DNA of 64,000 nucleotides from an uncultured Bacteroides sp. GTDB taxonomy: Bacteria > Bacteroidota > Bacteroidia > Bacteroidales > Bacteroidaceae. A model generated the notes under the pieces. The model was not told the origin of the DNA. It saw nothing but the letters and a program-made list of their open reading frames with translations, and searched no databases. The stretch is from positions 1 through 64,000 of the forward strand of contig CASGED010000059.1 of assembly GCA_949300425.1 (NCBI GenBank), in the 5' to 3' direction. This document shows, piece by piece, positions 34,578 through 43,196 of this stretch (the stretch's first letter is position 1; every line of letters begins with the position of its first letter). A program made the position numbers and the translations under genes.

Positions 34578-35597
34578 TTACCCCCGTCTGCGTCCGGAAA
34601 GAATGACATAAATGACGACCGGAGCGCCAATGAGGGGAGTCACGGAATTGAGAGGGATAAAACCGGCATCGCCCGGAAGAATGCAGACCAAGTTACAAAA
34701 CAAGGCGACGATGGCGCCTGTCAGAAGCGTTATCGGAAGCAAGATGCGATGATTGGAAGTGCCCAAGAGGAGCCGGGCGATATGGGGAACGGCCAAGTCA
34801 ATAAAAAGAACAGGACCGCAAAAGGCTGTGGTGACGGCCGTCAACAAGCCGGTAATTACCAACAGAATGTTGCGCACCCGTCGTACACGCACACCTAAGT
34901 TCTCGGCATAACGTTCGCCAAGCAACAAGGCATTCAAAGGTTTGACCAAAGCCAAAGAAGCTACAATCCCTACCAACGTCACCAAGGCGAACCACGGGAG
35001 TTGTCCCAAAGAAACGCCTCCAAAGTTGCCCATCCCCCATAACATGTACGAACGGACGCCCTCTGCCGTAGAGACATAGTTCAGCAGGGAGATGGCCGAA
35101 GAAGCCAGATAACCTACCATAATACCCGTGATAAGTAACATCACGTTGCTACGTATCAGCAAGGAGAAAAACAGGATAAGCGCCATGACCGCCATAGCGC
35201 CCACAAAAGCACCCGCCAACAGAGAAAAGAAGCCGGAAAGACTGAACGTAGCTGCCGTGACGCTTCCGCCCAATAACAAGGTAACCACCGCTACGCCTAA
35301 CCCTGCCCCGGAGTTGACACCCAAAATAGAAGTACCCGCCAGAGGATTGCGAAACACGGTCTGCAACAACAAGCCACATACGGCCAACGCGCTTCCGGAC
35401 AACAAAGCGGTAAACGCCTGGGGCAAACGGGCTTCCCACACGATGTAACGCCAACTTTCCTTCACGCCCTCCTCACCCAGCAGGATGCGTATGACATCGC
35501 GTGCCGGAATAGACACTGAACCTATCAGCAAATTGGCGGCAAACAAAAGAAGCAGCACCAACATTAACAATAATCCGTATCGAAATCCTTTATTCAT
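34578..35597 (-). CDS. btuC: BtuC-type ABC transporter permease for corrinoids
   Basis: A 339-residue inner-membrane permease of the FecCD family with about ten membrane helices. Family motifs are RLPQAFTALLSGSALAVCGLLLQ, NPLAGTSILGVNSGAGLGV, and GPVLFIDLAVPHIARLLLG near the C-terminus. FecCD permeases serve iron-siderophores, haem or B12; the riboswitch and the BtuB/BtuG/BtuF neighbours point to B12. The matching ATPase (BtuD) is not in this operon. A 123-base gap with a 23-bp repeat separates it from btuF. Confidence 0.87.
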   Translation of the reverse strand: MNKGFRYGLLLMLVLLLLFAANLLIGSVSIPARDVIRILLGEEGVKESWRYIVWEARLPQAFTALLSGSALAVCGLLLQTVFRNPLAGTSILGVNSGAGLGVAVVTLLLGGSVTAATFSLSGFFSLLAGAFVGAMAVMALILFFSLLIRSNVMLLITGIMVGYLASSAISLLNYVSTAEGVRSYMLWGMGNFGGVSLGQLPWFALVTLVGIVASLALVKPLNALLLGERYAENLGVRVRRVRNILLVITGLLTAVTTAFCGPVLFIDLAVPHIARLLLGTSNHRILLPITLLTGAIVALFCNLVCILPGDAGFIPLNSVTPLIGAPVVIYVILSGRRRG

Positions 35598-35625
35598 AAT
35601 TAATTCTATACAATGAATTTATCAT

Positions 35626-35694
35626 CAGCAATAGATACTCCGTTTCACCAGTCATTGAAACAGCGTTTCATCAGCCATTGAAACAGTGCCCCGA
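35626..35694. repeat. 23-bp tandem repeat inside the btu operon
   Basis: Three 23-base units begin at 35626, 35649 and 35672, with core CAGYCATTGAAACAGYGTTTCA. Each contains TGAAAC and GTTTCA, which can pair. They fill the gap between btuF and btuC. Confidence 0.8.
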
Positions 35695-35720
35695 CAGCAC
35701 CAGAACAACCTACTGAATTA

Positions 35721-36851
35721 TCATTCTCCTAATAAGGAAAAATACCGTAACCCACCCTCCAATTGGATTTCGGGATGAAGCATCTGTATCATATCACCCA
35801 ACAAGCGGTCCGGATGGAAAGGTGTCTCCTCGTAAAAGGGTATTCGACCTGTGTTGCAACCATAAATACGCCGTTCCCTGAATGCCTTGAAACGGGCATA
35901 ACCGGGATTCTCCGCCTTCAGGTCGGCATAGGTCAAGTCTTGCGGGCGGTTGTATTTGATAATCCAGATGTCCGATTCGCCCGCCTTATCATACACCGCC
36001 TCGAAGGACATGGGTATCGCCCCGCCCTGTCTCAAATCGGCAAAGGCATAACGCCCGCAAGCATCCTCGTACATGCGCCCCATGGTCGTATACGCTCCGG
36101 AGATGTACCACACGGGACCATACTTCAGGTCAGCCAATAAGGAATAAGAGGAAGACGAAAGCATGGCTCGGAACTTCAAACGTTTATAATGGTTATCTAC
36201 CTCCGCAAAAAGACTATTCGCCTGCGAAGAGACTCCATAGAGCAGACCGTAGAAGCGCATCCACTCCGCACGCCCTAAAGCCGAAGTCTCCATATAGTCG
36301 GCACACTCGATGATGGGGATATCCAGATTAGCTAAACGTCCGTAACCACTATTGTCCTGATAGGGCGATAGGAGAATGGCGTCGGGATGCAGGTCGATGA
36401 TACGCTCAATGTCCGGATTGGCACTTGCCCCGCAATCGACTATCGTACCCCGACGACATCCTTCGTGCACAAAAGGCCGATTCATATACTTCAGATCGCA
36501 TATGCCTCCAATCTGTTTCGCCGCACCCAGTTCTTCCACCAATCCGGCATGCACAGCCGAGTAAACCAATGATTTAGCCAAAGGCACCCGCACCACCGTC
36601 CCCTGCGGAAGTGTACGAGGGAGAGCTTTGTCCTTAGGCACCAATACATATGTATGCAAGGTCTTCAACGTGTCCCACGGATTGCGCAAGGTGGCTACCA
36701 CATAACCGGGATAGGCCACCATCGTCAAGTTCTCGGCATAGCACATCGCCAAGGTATCGCCCTCCGGCAAGGAAGCCGATGCCCCGCCCGCTCCCCGGCA
36801 AGAAGCCAATAGAAACAGGACGGGGAAAAGCAAAGCTACGAAATGCTTCAT
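35721..36851 (-). CDS. btuF: BtuF-type corrinoid-binding lipoprotein of an ABC transporter
   Basis: A 376-residue substrate-binding protein with lipobox LLASC, expected to be anchored in the periplasm and to hand corrinoid to BtuC. It has a TroA/BtuF-like two-lobe pattern: an N-lobe with VVRVPLAKSLVYSAVHAGLVEELG, IGGICDLKYMN and the ERIIDLHPDAILLSP segment, a linking helix, and a C-lobe with GPVWYISGAYTTMGRMYED. Substrate assignment is from operon context. It starts nine bases after the btuG stop. Confidence 0.85.
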   Translation of the reverse strand: MKHFVALLFPVLFLLASCRGAGGASASLPEGDTLAMCYAENLTMVAYPGYVVATLRNPWDTLKTLHTYVLVPKDKALPRTLPQGTVVRVPLAKSLVYSAVHAGLVEELGAAKQIGGICDLKYMNRPFVHEGCRRGTIVDCGASANPDIERIIDLHPDAILLSPYQDNSGYGRLANLDIPIIECADYMETSALGRAEWMRFYGLLYGVSSQANSLFAEVDNHYKRLKFRAMLSSSSYSLLADLKYGPVWYISGAYTTMGRMYEDACGRYAFADLRQGGAIPMSFEAVYDKAGESDIWIIKYNRPQDLTYADLKAENPGYARFKAFRERRIYGCNTGRIPFYEETPFHPDRLLGDMIQMLHPEIQLEGGLRYFSLLGE

Positions 36852-36860
36852 CAGTTACTA

Positions 36861-37976
36861 TCAATCAAGAAAAGACATGTACACGGCTCCCACGCCTACT
36901 TCGTAAGTATCCGTCAAAGTTCCGTCCGAAGCGTATGCGTTGACATAGCTGGCAGTAGAATAATCGGCATAACCGCCTTTCAGGTGATAGGACGTAATGT
37001 AGATGTTTCCACTTTCAGGATGCACAGCAAGACCTGCAGCAGAATCTACAGGTGTGGAGACGAAGTTTTCATTTTCAACCGCTCCTGTCACCGTGTTATA
37101 AACGATATAAGACACTTCCGTAGATCCAAAAGGCGCATTGATGGTATAAAGCGAATTGCCACGCAAGGCTATGATGGTTGCCTGGATACCCATCTCTGAT
37201 GCCTCGTCCGACGAGCTATTAATCTTCCAAAGCGATGCCGGATTAGCTTCCGTATAATCTCCCATACACAACACGATGAGATTGCCCGAAGCATCGGCCA
37301 CAATCTTAGTAGGATTCAAGCCTACGGGAATCTTCTTCTCTTCCTCGAACGTAGTAAGCGACACCTTGGATACACTTAATCCGTTGGCATAGTTGGCTTG
37401 CCAATTGTTGCCATCAGAGTTAACCACATACAGGTATCCTCCACTTATAGCCATCTCTTCAGGATTAGGCCCGACCTTTACAGTTTTGTCAATGGTGTTC
37501 GTTGCCGGGTCTATGCGGGACACGTAGCCGGACCACATTGACACATACACGTATTCTCCATCGGTTACAACATCACGCGGCATGGTGGCCTGTTCATCCT
37601 TCAAAAGAATCTGCGCCACACTGACTAACCTGTTTTTGTTCACTACCTCGACCGTTTCCGAAGTAGATACGCCTATGTAAAGATTCTCACCCAACACTAC
37701 ACCGTCCTGCACCGTAGCGCCCAAACTACGTCCGTCGTTTGCGGAACGAAAAGCGTCATTGGTCACTTGGTTTGTCTGTACATCAATGAAAGACAAGCTA
37801 CCATCAATATTAAATCCTTCATTTCCGGTATTATAGACAAACACGCCTTCTTCTATCTGAGTCGGAGTATCAGGATCGTCCGAAGGATTGTCATCATCGC
37901 TACATGCCGCAAATATCATGGGCATAGCCAGCACAAGAAGCGCCAGCATCTTCAAATGTTCTTTTAAGTTCATCAT
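36861..37976 (-). CDS. btuG: BtuG-like surface beta-propeller lipoprotein, corrinoid binding
   Basis: A 371-residue lipoprotein (lipobox FAAC) followed by an Asp/Pro-rich linker and YncE-like seven-blade propeller repeats (for example VVEVVNKNRLVSVAQ, SRIDPATNTIDKTVKVG, PTKIVADASGNLIVLCMGD). Its place directly after btuB behind a cobalamin riboswitch matches BtuG, the Bacteroides surface protein that binds B12 with very high affinity and sits as a lid on BtuB. Domain annotation alone would read DUF5074/YncE-like. An ATG one codon in is possible. Confidence 0.85.
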   Translation of the reverse strand: MMNLKEHLKMLALLVLAMPMIFAACSDDDNPSDDPDTPTQIEEGVFVYNTGNEGFNIDGSLSFIDVQTNQVTNDAFRSANDGRSLGATVQDGVVLGENLYIGVSTSETVEVVNKNRLVSVAQILLKDEQATMPRDVVTDGEYVYVSMWSGYVSRIDPATNTIDKTVKVGPNPEEMAISGGYLYVVNSDGNNWQANYANGLSVSKVSLTTFEEEKKIPVGLNPTKIVADASGNLIVLCMGDYTEANPASLWKINSSSDEASEMGIQATIIALRGNSLYTINAPFGSTEVSYIVYNTVTGAVENENFVSTPVDSAAGLAVHPESGNIYITSYHLKGGYADYSTASYVNAYASDGTLTDTYEVGVGAVYMSFLD

Positions 37977-38010
37977 ACAACTTTTAATTTTAAAATAATT
38001 ATAGATTAGG

Positions 38011-40035
38011 TTAGATATTAATTCCCAAAGTCACTTTATACGAACGCCCGGGCATCGGATAGTTTTTCACAATGCTATATTGCTTGTTTCCAAGATTCTG
38101 TACGTCCAAGCGCAAAGAACAATCTACCCGTTTCCACTTGAAAGAGTGGTATAGAGCCACACCATATTCTATATAGCCATCCAGTTCGTTGGACGCGATG
38201 TTCTGCACGGCCGAATAACGTTTGCCAACGCCCGTAGCGTGAAAAGCCACATTGGCATACGGGTTTTCCCACGCCACGGAGAACGCGCCCGAATGCTCCG
38301 GCGTGTAAGGTATTTGGTTTTCGTAATAAGCCGAAGAAGGGTCGGTCTTATCCACAGCCTTTTGGTAGGTGTAGGACAGGGTGGAGAGTAACCGATGTCG
38401 GGGAGCGAAACGGAAAGCGCCGTCCAGCGTAACGTCCACGCCCCAAATGTCCACACGCCCCAAATTAACCATCGTCCAAAAGAACATATTGTAAGGCATA
38501 GCCACTATCTTGTCCTTCACATAGTTATAATAGCCGTCTACCGAAAAATTCAATCCTTCCAACCAAGAACGGGACAAGGCGTTCGCAAAGGTCAAGCCGA
38601 CGTTGTATTGGCGCGCCACTTCAGGATTCAAGTCCCGTGTTCCCCACCGTCCGAAATAGTTCTCGGTAAACGTAGCCACCCGGAAAATATCTTTGCAGGA
38701 GGCACGTATGCGCAAGCCCTGTTCTTCCCAAGGCTTCCACGACACGGACACGGAGGGAGACAAGCGACGGGCGTCCTTGGCCGGATCTCCTCCCTTTGCT
38801 TCGTTCAGATAGAGCGAACCGAGCAAAAGAGCGGTGGCCGTCAGGCGTGAAGTGCGATAGCGTACGGCCAAAGTCTGCAACACCGTATGCCGGAAGGGCT
38901 TCACACCCAGGGTAGCATTCGAGGTGAGATTATTGAACGAATAGTCCGCCGCATAAGAAAGCGACCAATCCTCGTGAGGCGTATAAAGCAGAGCAACCGA
39001 ACCGTAATACTCGCGTTGATAATACTTATTATTCATCTCCCCGCCGGGAAATTCCTCTCCCTCGTCGTGATAATGAGAAGAAGCCCAATTGAATTTCCCG
39101 TTAAGCTGAAGGGAGAAACCGTTGTCCCAATAGTTCATGTAATGGAGTTGTGAAAAGAAATTGCGCTCGTTCAGTTCCTCGTCGCTTACATTATTATATA
39201 AGATGACGGGGCCGGGCAATTCGCGAAAGGAGTCGTAATAATACACCTTCCCGTTGAGCACCGCGTGTTCAGTGGGACGGGCATAGAGATTCCATTCTCC
39301 ACGCCAGGTTTCTATGTAATTGTTATTCCGATGTTCCTCAGATACATATTTCCCATTCACCAGAGTAAAAGGATAACGATTGTCCGCCCGCATGAAGTCA
39401 CCGGACAAGGACATGGACACCTGTTCGGCCAAACGTTGGTCGTAGCGCACGAAAGGATTCACCAAACCAAACGAACCGGCTTTCACTTCCGCCTTTACCC
39501 AGAAAGGACGTTCACTCAACTCGGGCATTACCGTCTGTAAGCGGATAGAGGCGGCCGAGGCTACGCTACGGGCGGGAACAAAAATGTCCTCATTATCGCC
39601 CACCGCCAAGGAAAGGGACTGAATATTGTCCAACGAAAAGCGCGACAAGTCTACCTGACCGCTCTGACAATCAGAGATGGTCATCCCGTCGTAGGACACG
39701 GACGTATGTTGCGAGCCAAGACTTCGCACAGACACGGTCTTCATGCCTCCGGCACCTCCGTAATCCTTCACGTTGACTCCCGAAAAGCGGCGCAAAGCAT
39801 CCGCGATGTCCGTCACCCCTTGCCGGACTAATTGACTTTTCGAAAGCATCTGCACAGGAGAAGTACTCATCATATTACGGCGCGAGGCAGAAGCGCTCAC
39901 CTCCACTTCATCGAGCACATGCACCTTGCCACCGATGGTATCGGGCACGCTCACTTGCGCAAAGACGGAAGCGCCAGTCCACATACCTCCCCATACGTAT
40001 GCTACAATCAGTAGCCACGTCTTTTCTTTCCTCAT
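38011..40035 (-). CDS. btuB: BtuB-type TonB-dependent corrinoid receptor
   Basis: A 674-residue outer-membrane receptor: signal peptide (WLLIVAYVWGGMWTGASVFA), a short TonB-box region (VHVLDEVEVSASASR), a plug domain (VRQGVTDIADALRRFSGVNVKD, VRSLGSQHTSVSYDG) and a 22-strand-type barrel. The frame is open through the riboswitch, but the ATG at 40035 gives the correct signal peptide and lies downstream of the aptamer. It is first in a btuB-btuG-btuF-btuC operon. Expression is expected to fall when cobalamin binds the leader. Confidence 0.9.
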   Translation of the reverse strand: MRKEKTWLLIVAYVWGGMWTGASVFAQVSVPDTIGGKVHVLDEVEVSASASRRNMMSTSPVQMLSKSQLVRQGVTDIADALRRFSGVNVKDYGGAGGMKTVSVRSLGSQHTSVSYDGMTISDCQSGQVDLSRFSLDNIQSLSLAVGDNEDIFVPARSVASAASIRLQTVMPELSERPFWVKAEVKAGSFGLVNPFVRYDQRLAEQVSMSLSGDFMRADNRYPFTLVNGKYVSEEHRNNNYIETWRGEWNLYARPTEHAVLNGKVYYYDSFRELPGPVILYNNVSDEELNERNFFSQLHYMNYWDNGFSLQLNGKFNWASSHYHDEGEEFPGGEMNNKYYQREYYGSVALLYTPHEDWSLSYAADYSFNNLTSNATLGVKPFRHTVLQTLAVRYRTSRLTATALLLGSLYLNEAKGGDPAKDARRLSPSVSVSWKPWEEQGLRIRASCKDIFRVATFTENYFGRWGTRDLNPEVARQYNVGLTFANALSRSWLEGLNFSVDGYYNYVKDKIVAMPYNMFFWTMVNLGRVDIWGVDVTLDGAFRFAPRHRLLSTLSYTYQKAVDKTDPSSAYYENQIPYTPEHSGAFSVAWENPYANVAFHATGVGKRYSAVQNIASNELDGYIEYGVALYHSFKWKRVDCSLRLDVQNLGNKQYSIVKNYPMPGRSYKVTLGINI

Positions 40036-40111
40036 AAACACAGAAGAAACGTTTGGTAATTCTACATTGTTACACCCTCCGCTTTCCTCGAGCGGACGAT
40101 TTCTTGACTTT

Positions 40112-40284
40112 GTTTTGCAGGTCTTCTGACTCATTCCAAAGCGTGTCGCCTTCCCATTCGTCATAGAACAGTGGCCTTGGTTATTGACGCGCTTCCTAAG
40201 GAACACACAGCAGCGGGACTGTCCGGGACTTTCACCCGATTCCCTTTTCATCCCATCCCCCGAACAGAGGATGCGGAACAAAAC
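40112..40284 (-). ncRNA. Cobalamin riboswitch
   Basis: Reading the minus strand, the leader has the hallmarks of the B12 aptamer in order: closing helix GTTTTG (40284-40279) pairing with CAAAAC (40117-40112), AAAGGGAATCGGGTGAAAGT, CAGTCCCGCTGCTGT, GGCCACTG, GGGAAGGC and the B12 box GAGTCAGAAGACCTGC. It lies 77 bases before the btuB start. It should reduce btu expression when adenosyl- or another cobalamin is bound. Whether it acts on transcription or translation is not settled by the sequence. Confidence 0.95.
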
Positions 40285-40288
40285 GTGG

Positions 40289-40320
40289 CAAAGGTACGGT
40301 TTATATTTGTAAACGCCAAA
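40289..40320 (-). promoter_or_regulatory. Promoter of the btu operon
   Basis: On the minus strand TTTG (40320-40317), 20 bases, then TACCTTTG (40296-40289): an exact TTTG-N20-TAnnTTTG promoter placed just before the riboswitch. Confidence 0.85.
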
Positions 40321-40428
40321 CCAGACGAGCCGTTTTTTCTAGTTTAACTTACGGTCTTTTTCCCTAAGTCTTTAAAGGCGGGCCGATAAAATAAGCCGCA
40401 CCCCGACATGAAAAACAAACGAGTTTGT

Positions 40429-40459
40429 TTTGTCTTGCGCGTAGTTTACACTATTTTTG
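40429..40459 (+). promoter_or_regulatory. Promoter of the pth-hslR operon
   Basis: TTTG at 40429-40432, 19 bases, then TATTTTTG at 40452-40459, an exact consensus match. The pth start codon is 26 bases downstream. Confidence 0.8.
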
Positions 40460-40484
40460 CCACCTGAAACTAAAACTAAAAGAA

Positions 40485-41048
40485 ATGAAATATCTCATAG
40501 TAGGATTGGGAAACATAGGACCTGAATACCACGAGACCCGACATAACATAGGATTCATGGTAGTAGACGCTTTGGCCAAAGCCGCGGGAGTCACCTTTCA
40601 AGATGGCCGCTATGGATTCACTACAACATTATCCGTTAAAGGAAGGCAACTTCTATTGCTAAAACCTTCTACTTACATGAACCTCAGCGGAAACGCCGTG
40701 CGCTACTGGATGCAGAAGGAAAATATTCCGTTGGAAAATCTGCTTATTGTAGTGGACGACCTGGCTTTGCCTTTCGGTACCCTGCGACTGAAAGGCAAAG
40801 GAAGTGACGCGGGACACAATGGACTGAAACACATCGCCGCCACACTGGGTACGCAAAATTATGCCCGCCTGCGTTTCGGCATCGGGAACGATTTCCCACG
40901 GGGTGGACAGATAGACTATGTGCTGGGACATTTCAGCGATGAAGATTGGAAAATAATCCCCGAACGATTGGAAACCGCAGGCGAAATAGTCAAGAGTTTC
41001 TGCCTGGCGGGCATCGATATAACCATGAACCAATACAATAAGAAATGA
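40485..41048 (+). CDS. pth: Peptidyl-tRNA hydrolase
   Basis: The enzyme frees tRNA from peptidyl-tRNAs dropped by stalled ribosomes. The 187-residue protein carries the family motifs: [23 protein letters not shown] with the catalytic His, [16 protein letters not shown] with the substrate-contact Asn, [17 protein letters not shown], and [26 protein letters not shown] start it at the ATG at 40485. It overlaps the next gene by four bases. Confidence 0.95.
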   Translation: MKYLIVGLGNIGPEYHETRHNIGFMVVDALAKAAGVTFQDGRYGFTTTLSVKGRQLLLLKPSTYMNLSGNAVRYWMQKENIPLENLLIVVDDLALPFGTLRLKGKGSDAGHNGLKHIAATLGTQNYARLRFGIGNDFPRGGQIDYVLGHFSDEDWKIIPERLETAGEIVKSFCLAGIDITMNQYNKK

Positions 41049-41473
41049 GCGAAGCCAGAATAGACAAATGGATGTGGGCGGTACGCATCTTCAAAACGCG
41101 GACCATAGCCGCCGAAGCCTGCAAGAAAGGCCGTGTCAACCTAAACGGCGCGCAAGCAAAAGCTGCACGTATGGTAAAACCGGGCGACATTATCCAAGTG
41201 CGCAAACCGCCCGTGACTTATTCCTTTAAAGTACTTCAACCAATCGAGAAGCGTGTGGGGGCAAAGTTAGTACCGGAAGTGATGGAAAACATCACCACTC
41301 CCGACCAATATGAATTGTTAGAAATGAGCCGCGTTAGCGGATTCGTCAACCGAGCTAAAGGCACAGGACGCCCTACGAAGAAAGACCGCCGAAGCCTGGA
41401 AGAGTTTACGGCACCCGAATTTATGGATGACTTTGATTTCGACTTTGACTTCGATGATGATGAAGAAGAATAG
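41045..41473 (+). CDS. S4-domain RNA-binding protein, Hsp15-like
   Basis: A 142-residue protein with an N-terminal S4 domain ([19 protein letters not shown] to [10 protein letters not shown]) similar to HslR/Hsp15, which rescues stalled 50S subunits carrying peptidyl-tRNA. Co-translation with pth (ATGA overlap) supports such a ribosome-rescue role. The middle is basic ([13 protein letters not shown]). The C-terminus ends in a strongly acidic tail, alternating Asp and Phe ([15 protein letters not shown]), which E. coli Hsp15 lacks in this form. Confidence 0.88.
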   Translation: MSEARIDKWMWAVRIFKTRTIAAEACKKGRVNLNGAQAKAARMVKPGDIIQVRKPPVTYSFKVLQPIEKRVGAKLVPEVMENITTPDQYELLEMSRVSGFVNRAKGTGRPTKKDRRSLEEFTAPEFMDDFDFDFDFDDDEEE

Positions 41474-41482
41474 AGTATAAAG

Positions 41483-41505
41483 GAGAATTTAGCGCGCGTA
41501 AGCAC
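41483..41505. repeat. Dispersed 23-base motif with TTAGCGCGCG core, copy 1
   Basis: GAGAATTTAGCGCGCGTAAGCAC lies ten bases past the hslR-like stop. It matches the copy at 49774-49796 at 19 of 23 positions. Each copy is next to a gene 3' end. Confidence 0.6.
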
Positions 41506-41508
41506 GTT

Positions 41509-41609
41509 TTAAATGAAGAATTAAGAATGAAGAATGGCTCCGCCCCTGCAACGCATACTATCATGCCGCATGGCTATTCTTCAGTCCTAATTCATCATTC
41601 TTCATTTAA
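41509..41609. repeat. AT-rich imperfect inverted repeat
   Basis: The left arm 41509-41538 (start TTAAATGAAGAATTAAGAAT) pairs with the right arm 41573-41609 (end CATTCTTCATTTAA) over about 30 bp with a seven-base insertion in the right arm. It lies just before the oxidoreductase gene. AT-rich repeats of this kind occur between genes in Bacteroidetes; function unknown. Confidence 0.65.
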
Positions 41610-41628
41610 TGGATAAATAATCATTTAA

Positions 41629-42618
41629 ATGGAAAAGGTAGAAAAGATAAAATGGGGATTCATCGGTTGCGGAGAAGCGACCAAGTACAAAAGCGGACCG
41701 GCTTTTCAGAAGATTGAAAACTCGGAAGTGGTGGCCGTCATGAGCCGTAATTTAGAGAAAGCCAGACAATATGCGCAAGAACGGGGCATTCCCCGCTGGT
41801 ATGACGATGCCCAAGAATTGGTAGACGATGAGGAAGTGAATGCCGTATACATCGCCACTCCTCCATCCTCGCACGCCACATACGCCATTATGGCCATGAA
41901 AGCCGGCAAGCCGGTCTACATCGAGAAGCCCATGGCCGTGACCTACGAAGAGTGTTGCCGCATCAACCGCATCTCCAAAGAGACAGGCATCCCCTGCTTT
42001 GTTGCCTACTATCGTCGCTACCTGCCCTATTTCCAAAAGGTAAAAGCATTGGTGGAGGAAGGAACGGTGGGCAACGTGATAAACATCCAGATACGCTTTG
42101 CCCAGCCGCCTCGCAATCTGGATTACAACCGTTCCAACCTGCCTTGGCGCGTACAACCCGACATTGCCGGAGGAGGCTATTTCTACGACTTGGCTCCCCA
42201 TCAGATAGACCTCTTGCAGGAAATGTTCGGCTGCATATTGGGCGCAAGCGGATTTAAAAGCAATCGTGGAGGACTCTATCCGGCAGAAGATACCCTCAGT
42301 GCCTGTTTCCAGTTTGAGAACGGACTGGTAGGCAGCGGTTCCTGGTGTTTCGTGGCGCATGACTCAGCCCGTGAAGACCGCATCGAAATCATCGGAGACA
42401 AAGGAATGATATGCTTCTCGGTATTCACCTATGACCCAATCGCCCTCCATACGGAGAAAGGACGCGAAGAAATACACGTAGGAAATCCGACCTACGTACA
42501 GCAGCCGCTTATCCAAGCCGTAGTGGACCATCTGTTAGGCAAATCAGTCTGCACTTGCGATGGAGAAAGCGCCACGCTCACCAACTGGGTAATGGACAAG
42601 ATTCTGGGGAAGCTCTGA
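41629..42618 (+). CDS. Gfo/Idh/MocA family NAD(P)-dependent oxidoreductase
   Basis: A 329-residue dehydrogenase with an N-terminal Rossmann domain (IKWGFIGCGEATKYKSGP) and the EKP motif of the family (GKPVYIEKPMAVTYEE). The C-terminal alpha/beta domain has GGGYFYDLAPHQIDLLQEMFG, with the catalytic-site His. No signal peptide, so cytoplasmic. The sugar or inositol-like substrate is not identifiable. No operon partner is visible. Confidence 0.88.
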   Translation: MEKVEKIKWGFIGCGEATKYKSGPAFQKIENSEVVAVMSRNLEKARQYAQERGIPRWYDDAQELVDDEEVNAVYIATPPSSHATYAIMAMKAGKPVYIEKPMAVTYEECCRINRISKETGIPCFVAYYRRYLPYFQKVKALVEEGTVGNVINIQIRFAQPPRNLDYNRSNLPWRVQPDIAGGGYFYDLAPHQIDLLQEMFGCILGASGFKSNRGGLYPAEDTLSACFQFENGLVGSGSWCFVAHDSAREDRIEIIGDKGMICFSVFTYDPIALHTEKGREEIHVGNPTYVQQPLIQAVVDHLLGKSVCTCDGESATLTNWVMDKILGKL

Positions 42619-42643
42619 CTTCCTTTAACTTTATTACAAAAAT

Positions 42644-42709
42644 ACAAACGGACGCACGTGCCGCTTTAAAATACATGTACGTCCGTTTGTAACAGCATGT
42701 ACGTCCGTT
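42644..42709. repeat. 22-bp repeat with inverted copy between convergent genes
   Basis: CATGTACGTCCGTT occurs at 42674 and 42696, exactly 22 bases apart. ACAAACGGACG (42644-42654) pairs perfectly with CGTCCGTTTGT (42680-42690), making an 11-bp stem with a 25-base loop. It may serve as a terminator for either convergent gene. Confidence 0.8.
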
Positions 42710-42742
42710 CGCTACGACAAGAACATGCGGTTGCAAGGTTGT

Positions 42743-43168
42743 TTACAAATGCTTCTTAATCTGCTCAATCAGTTCCTGATACTCGGCATCGGACAAATAC
42801 ACCTTTCCGGGATTCATCTGGAAAGTGCCGCCATAGTCCGGCCCGTCCACATACTTGGGCGCCAAGTGGAAATGCAGGTGGGAAAGCTTGTCGGAATAAG
42901 CCCCGTAGTTTATCTTCTCCGGGTTGAACGCTTTCTGCATGGCACGCGTCACCCGCACCACATCGGCCATGAAGGCGTTGCGCTCTTCATCCGTCAGTTC
43001 GTTCAGGTCGTTCACATGGTCTTTGTAAGCCACTAAGCAACGGCCCCGATAAGTCTGTTCCTTAAACAGGAATACGCGCGAAACGCTCAAGGGAGCAATC
43101 TCAATCATTAAGTTGTGCAATGTCTCATTGTTTTGGCAATAGAGGCAATCTTTCGGATTACTTTTCAT
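42743..43168 (-). CDS. HIT family nucleotide-binding protein
   Basis: A 141-residue histidine-triad protein with the active-site pattern SHLHFHLAPKY. Family members hydrolyse nucleotide phosphoramidates or dinucleotides. The N-terminal KDCLYCQNN has a Cys pair that could bind zinc together with the usual His. Substrate unknown. It lies 28 bases downstream of the antiporter gene and may be co-transcribed with it. Confidence 0.88.
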   Translation of the reverse strand: MKSNPKDCLYCQNNETLHNLMIEIAPLSVSRVFLFKEQTYRGRCLVAYKDHVNDLNELTDEERNAFMADVVRVTRAMQKAFNPEKINYGAYSDKLSHLHFHLAPKYVDGPDYGGTFQMNPGKVYLSDAEYQELIEQIKKHL

Positions 43169-43196
43169 ACTTATATACTTTTAATCTAATAATGAA

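Noticed and set aside
40036..40281. N-terminal extension of the btuB frame by 82 codons
   Set aside because: This stretch is the cobalamin riboswitch; a proper signal peptide begins at the ATG at 40035.
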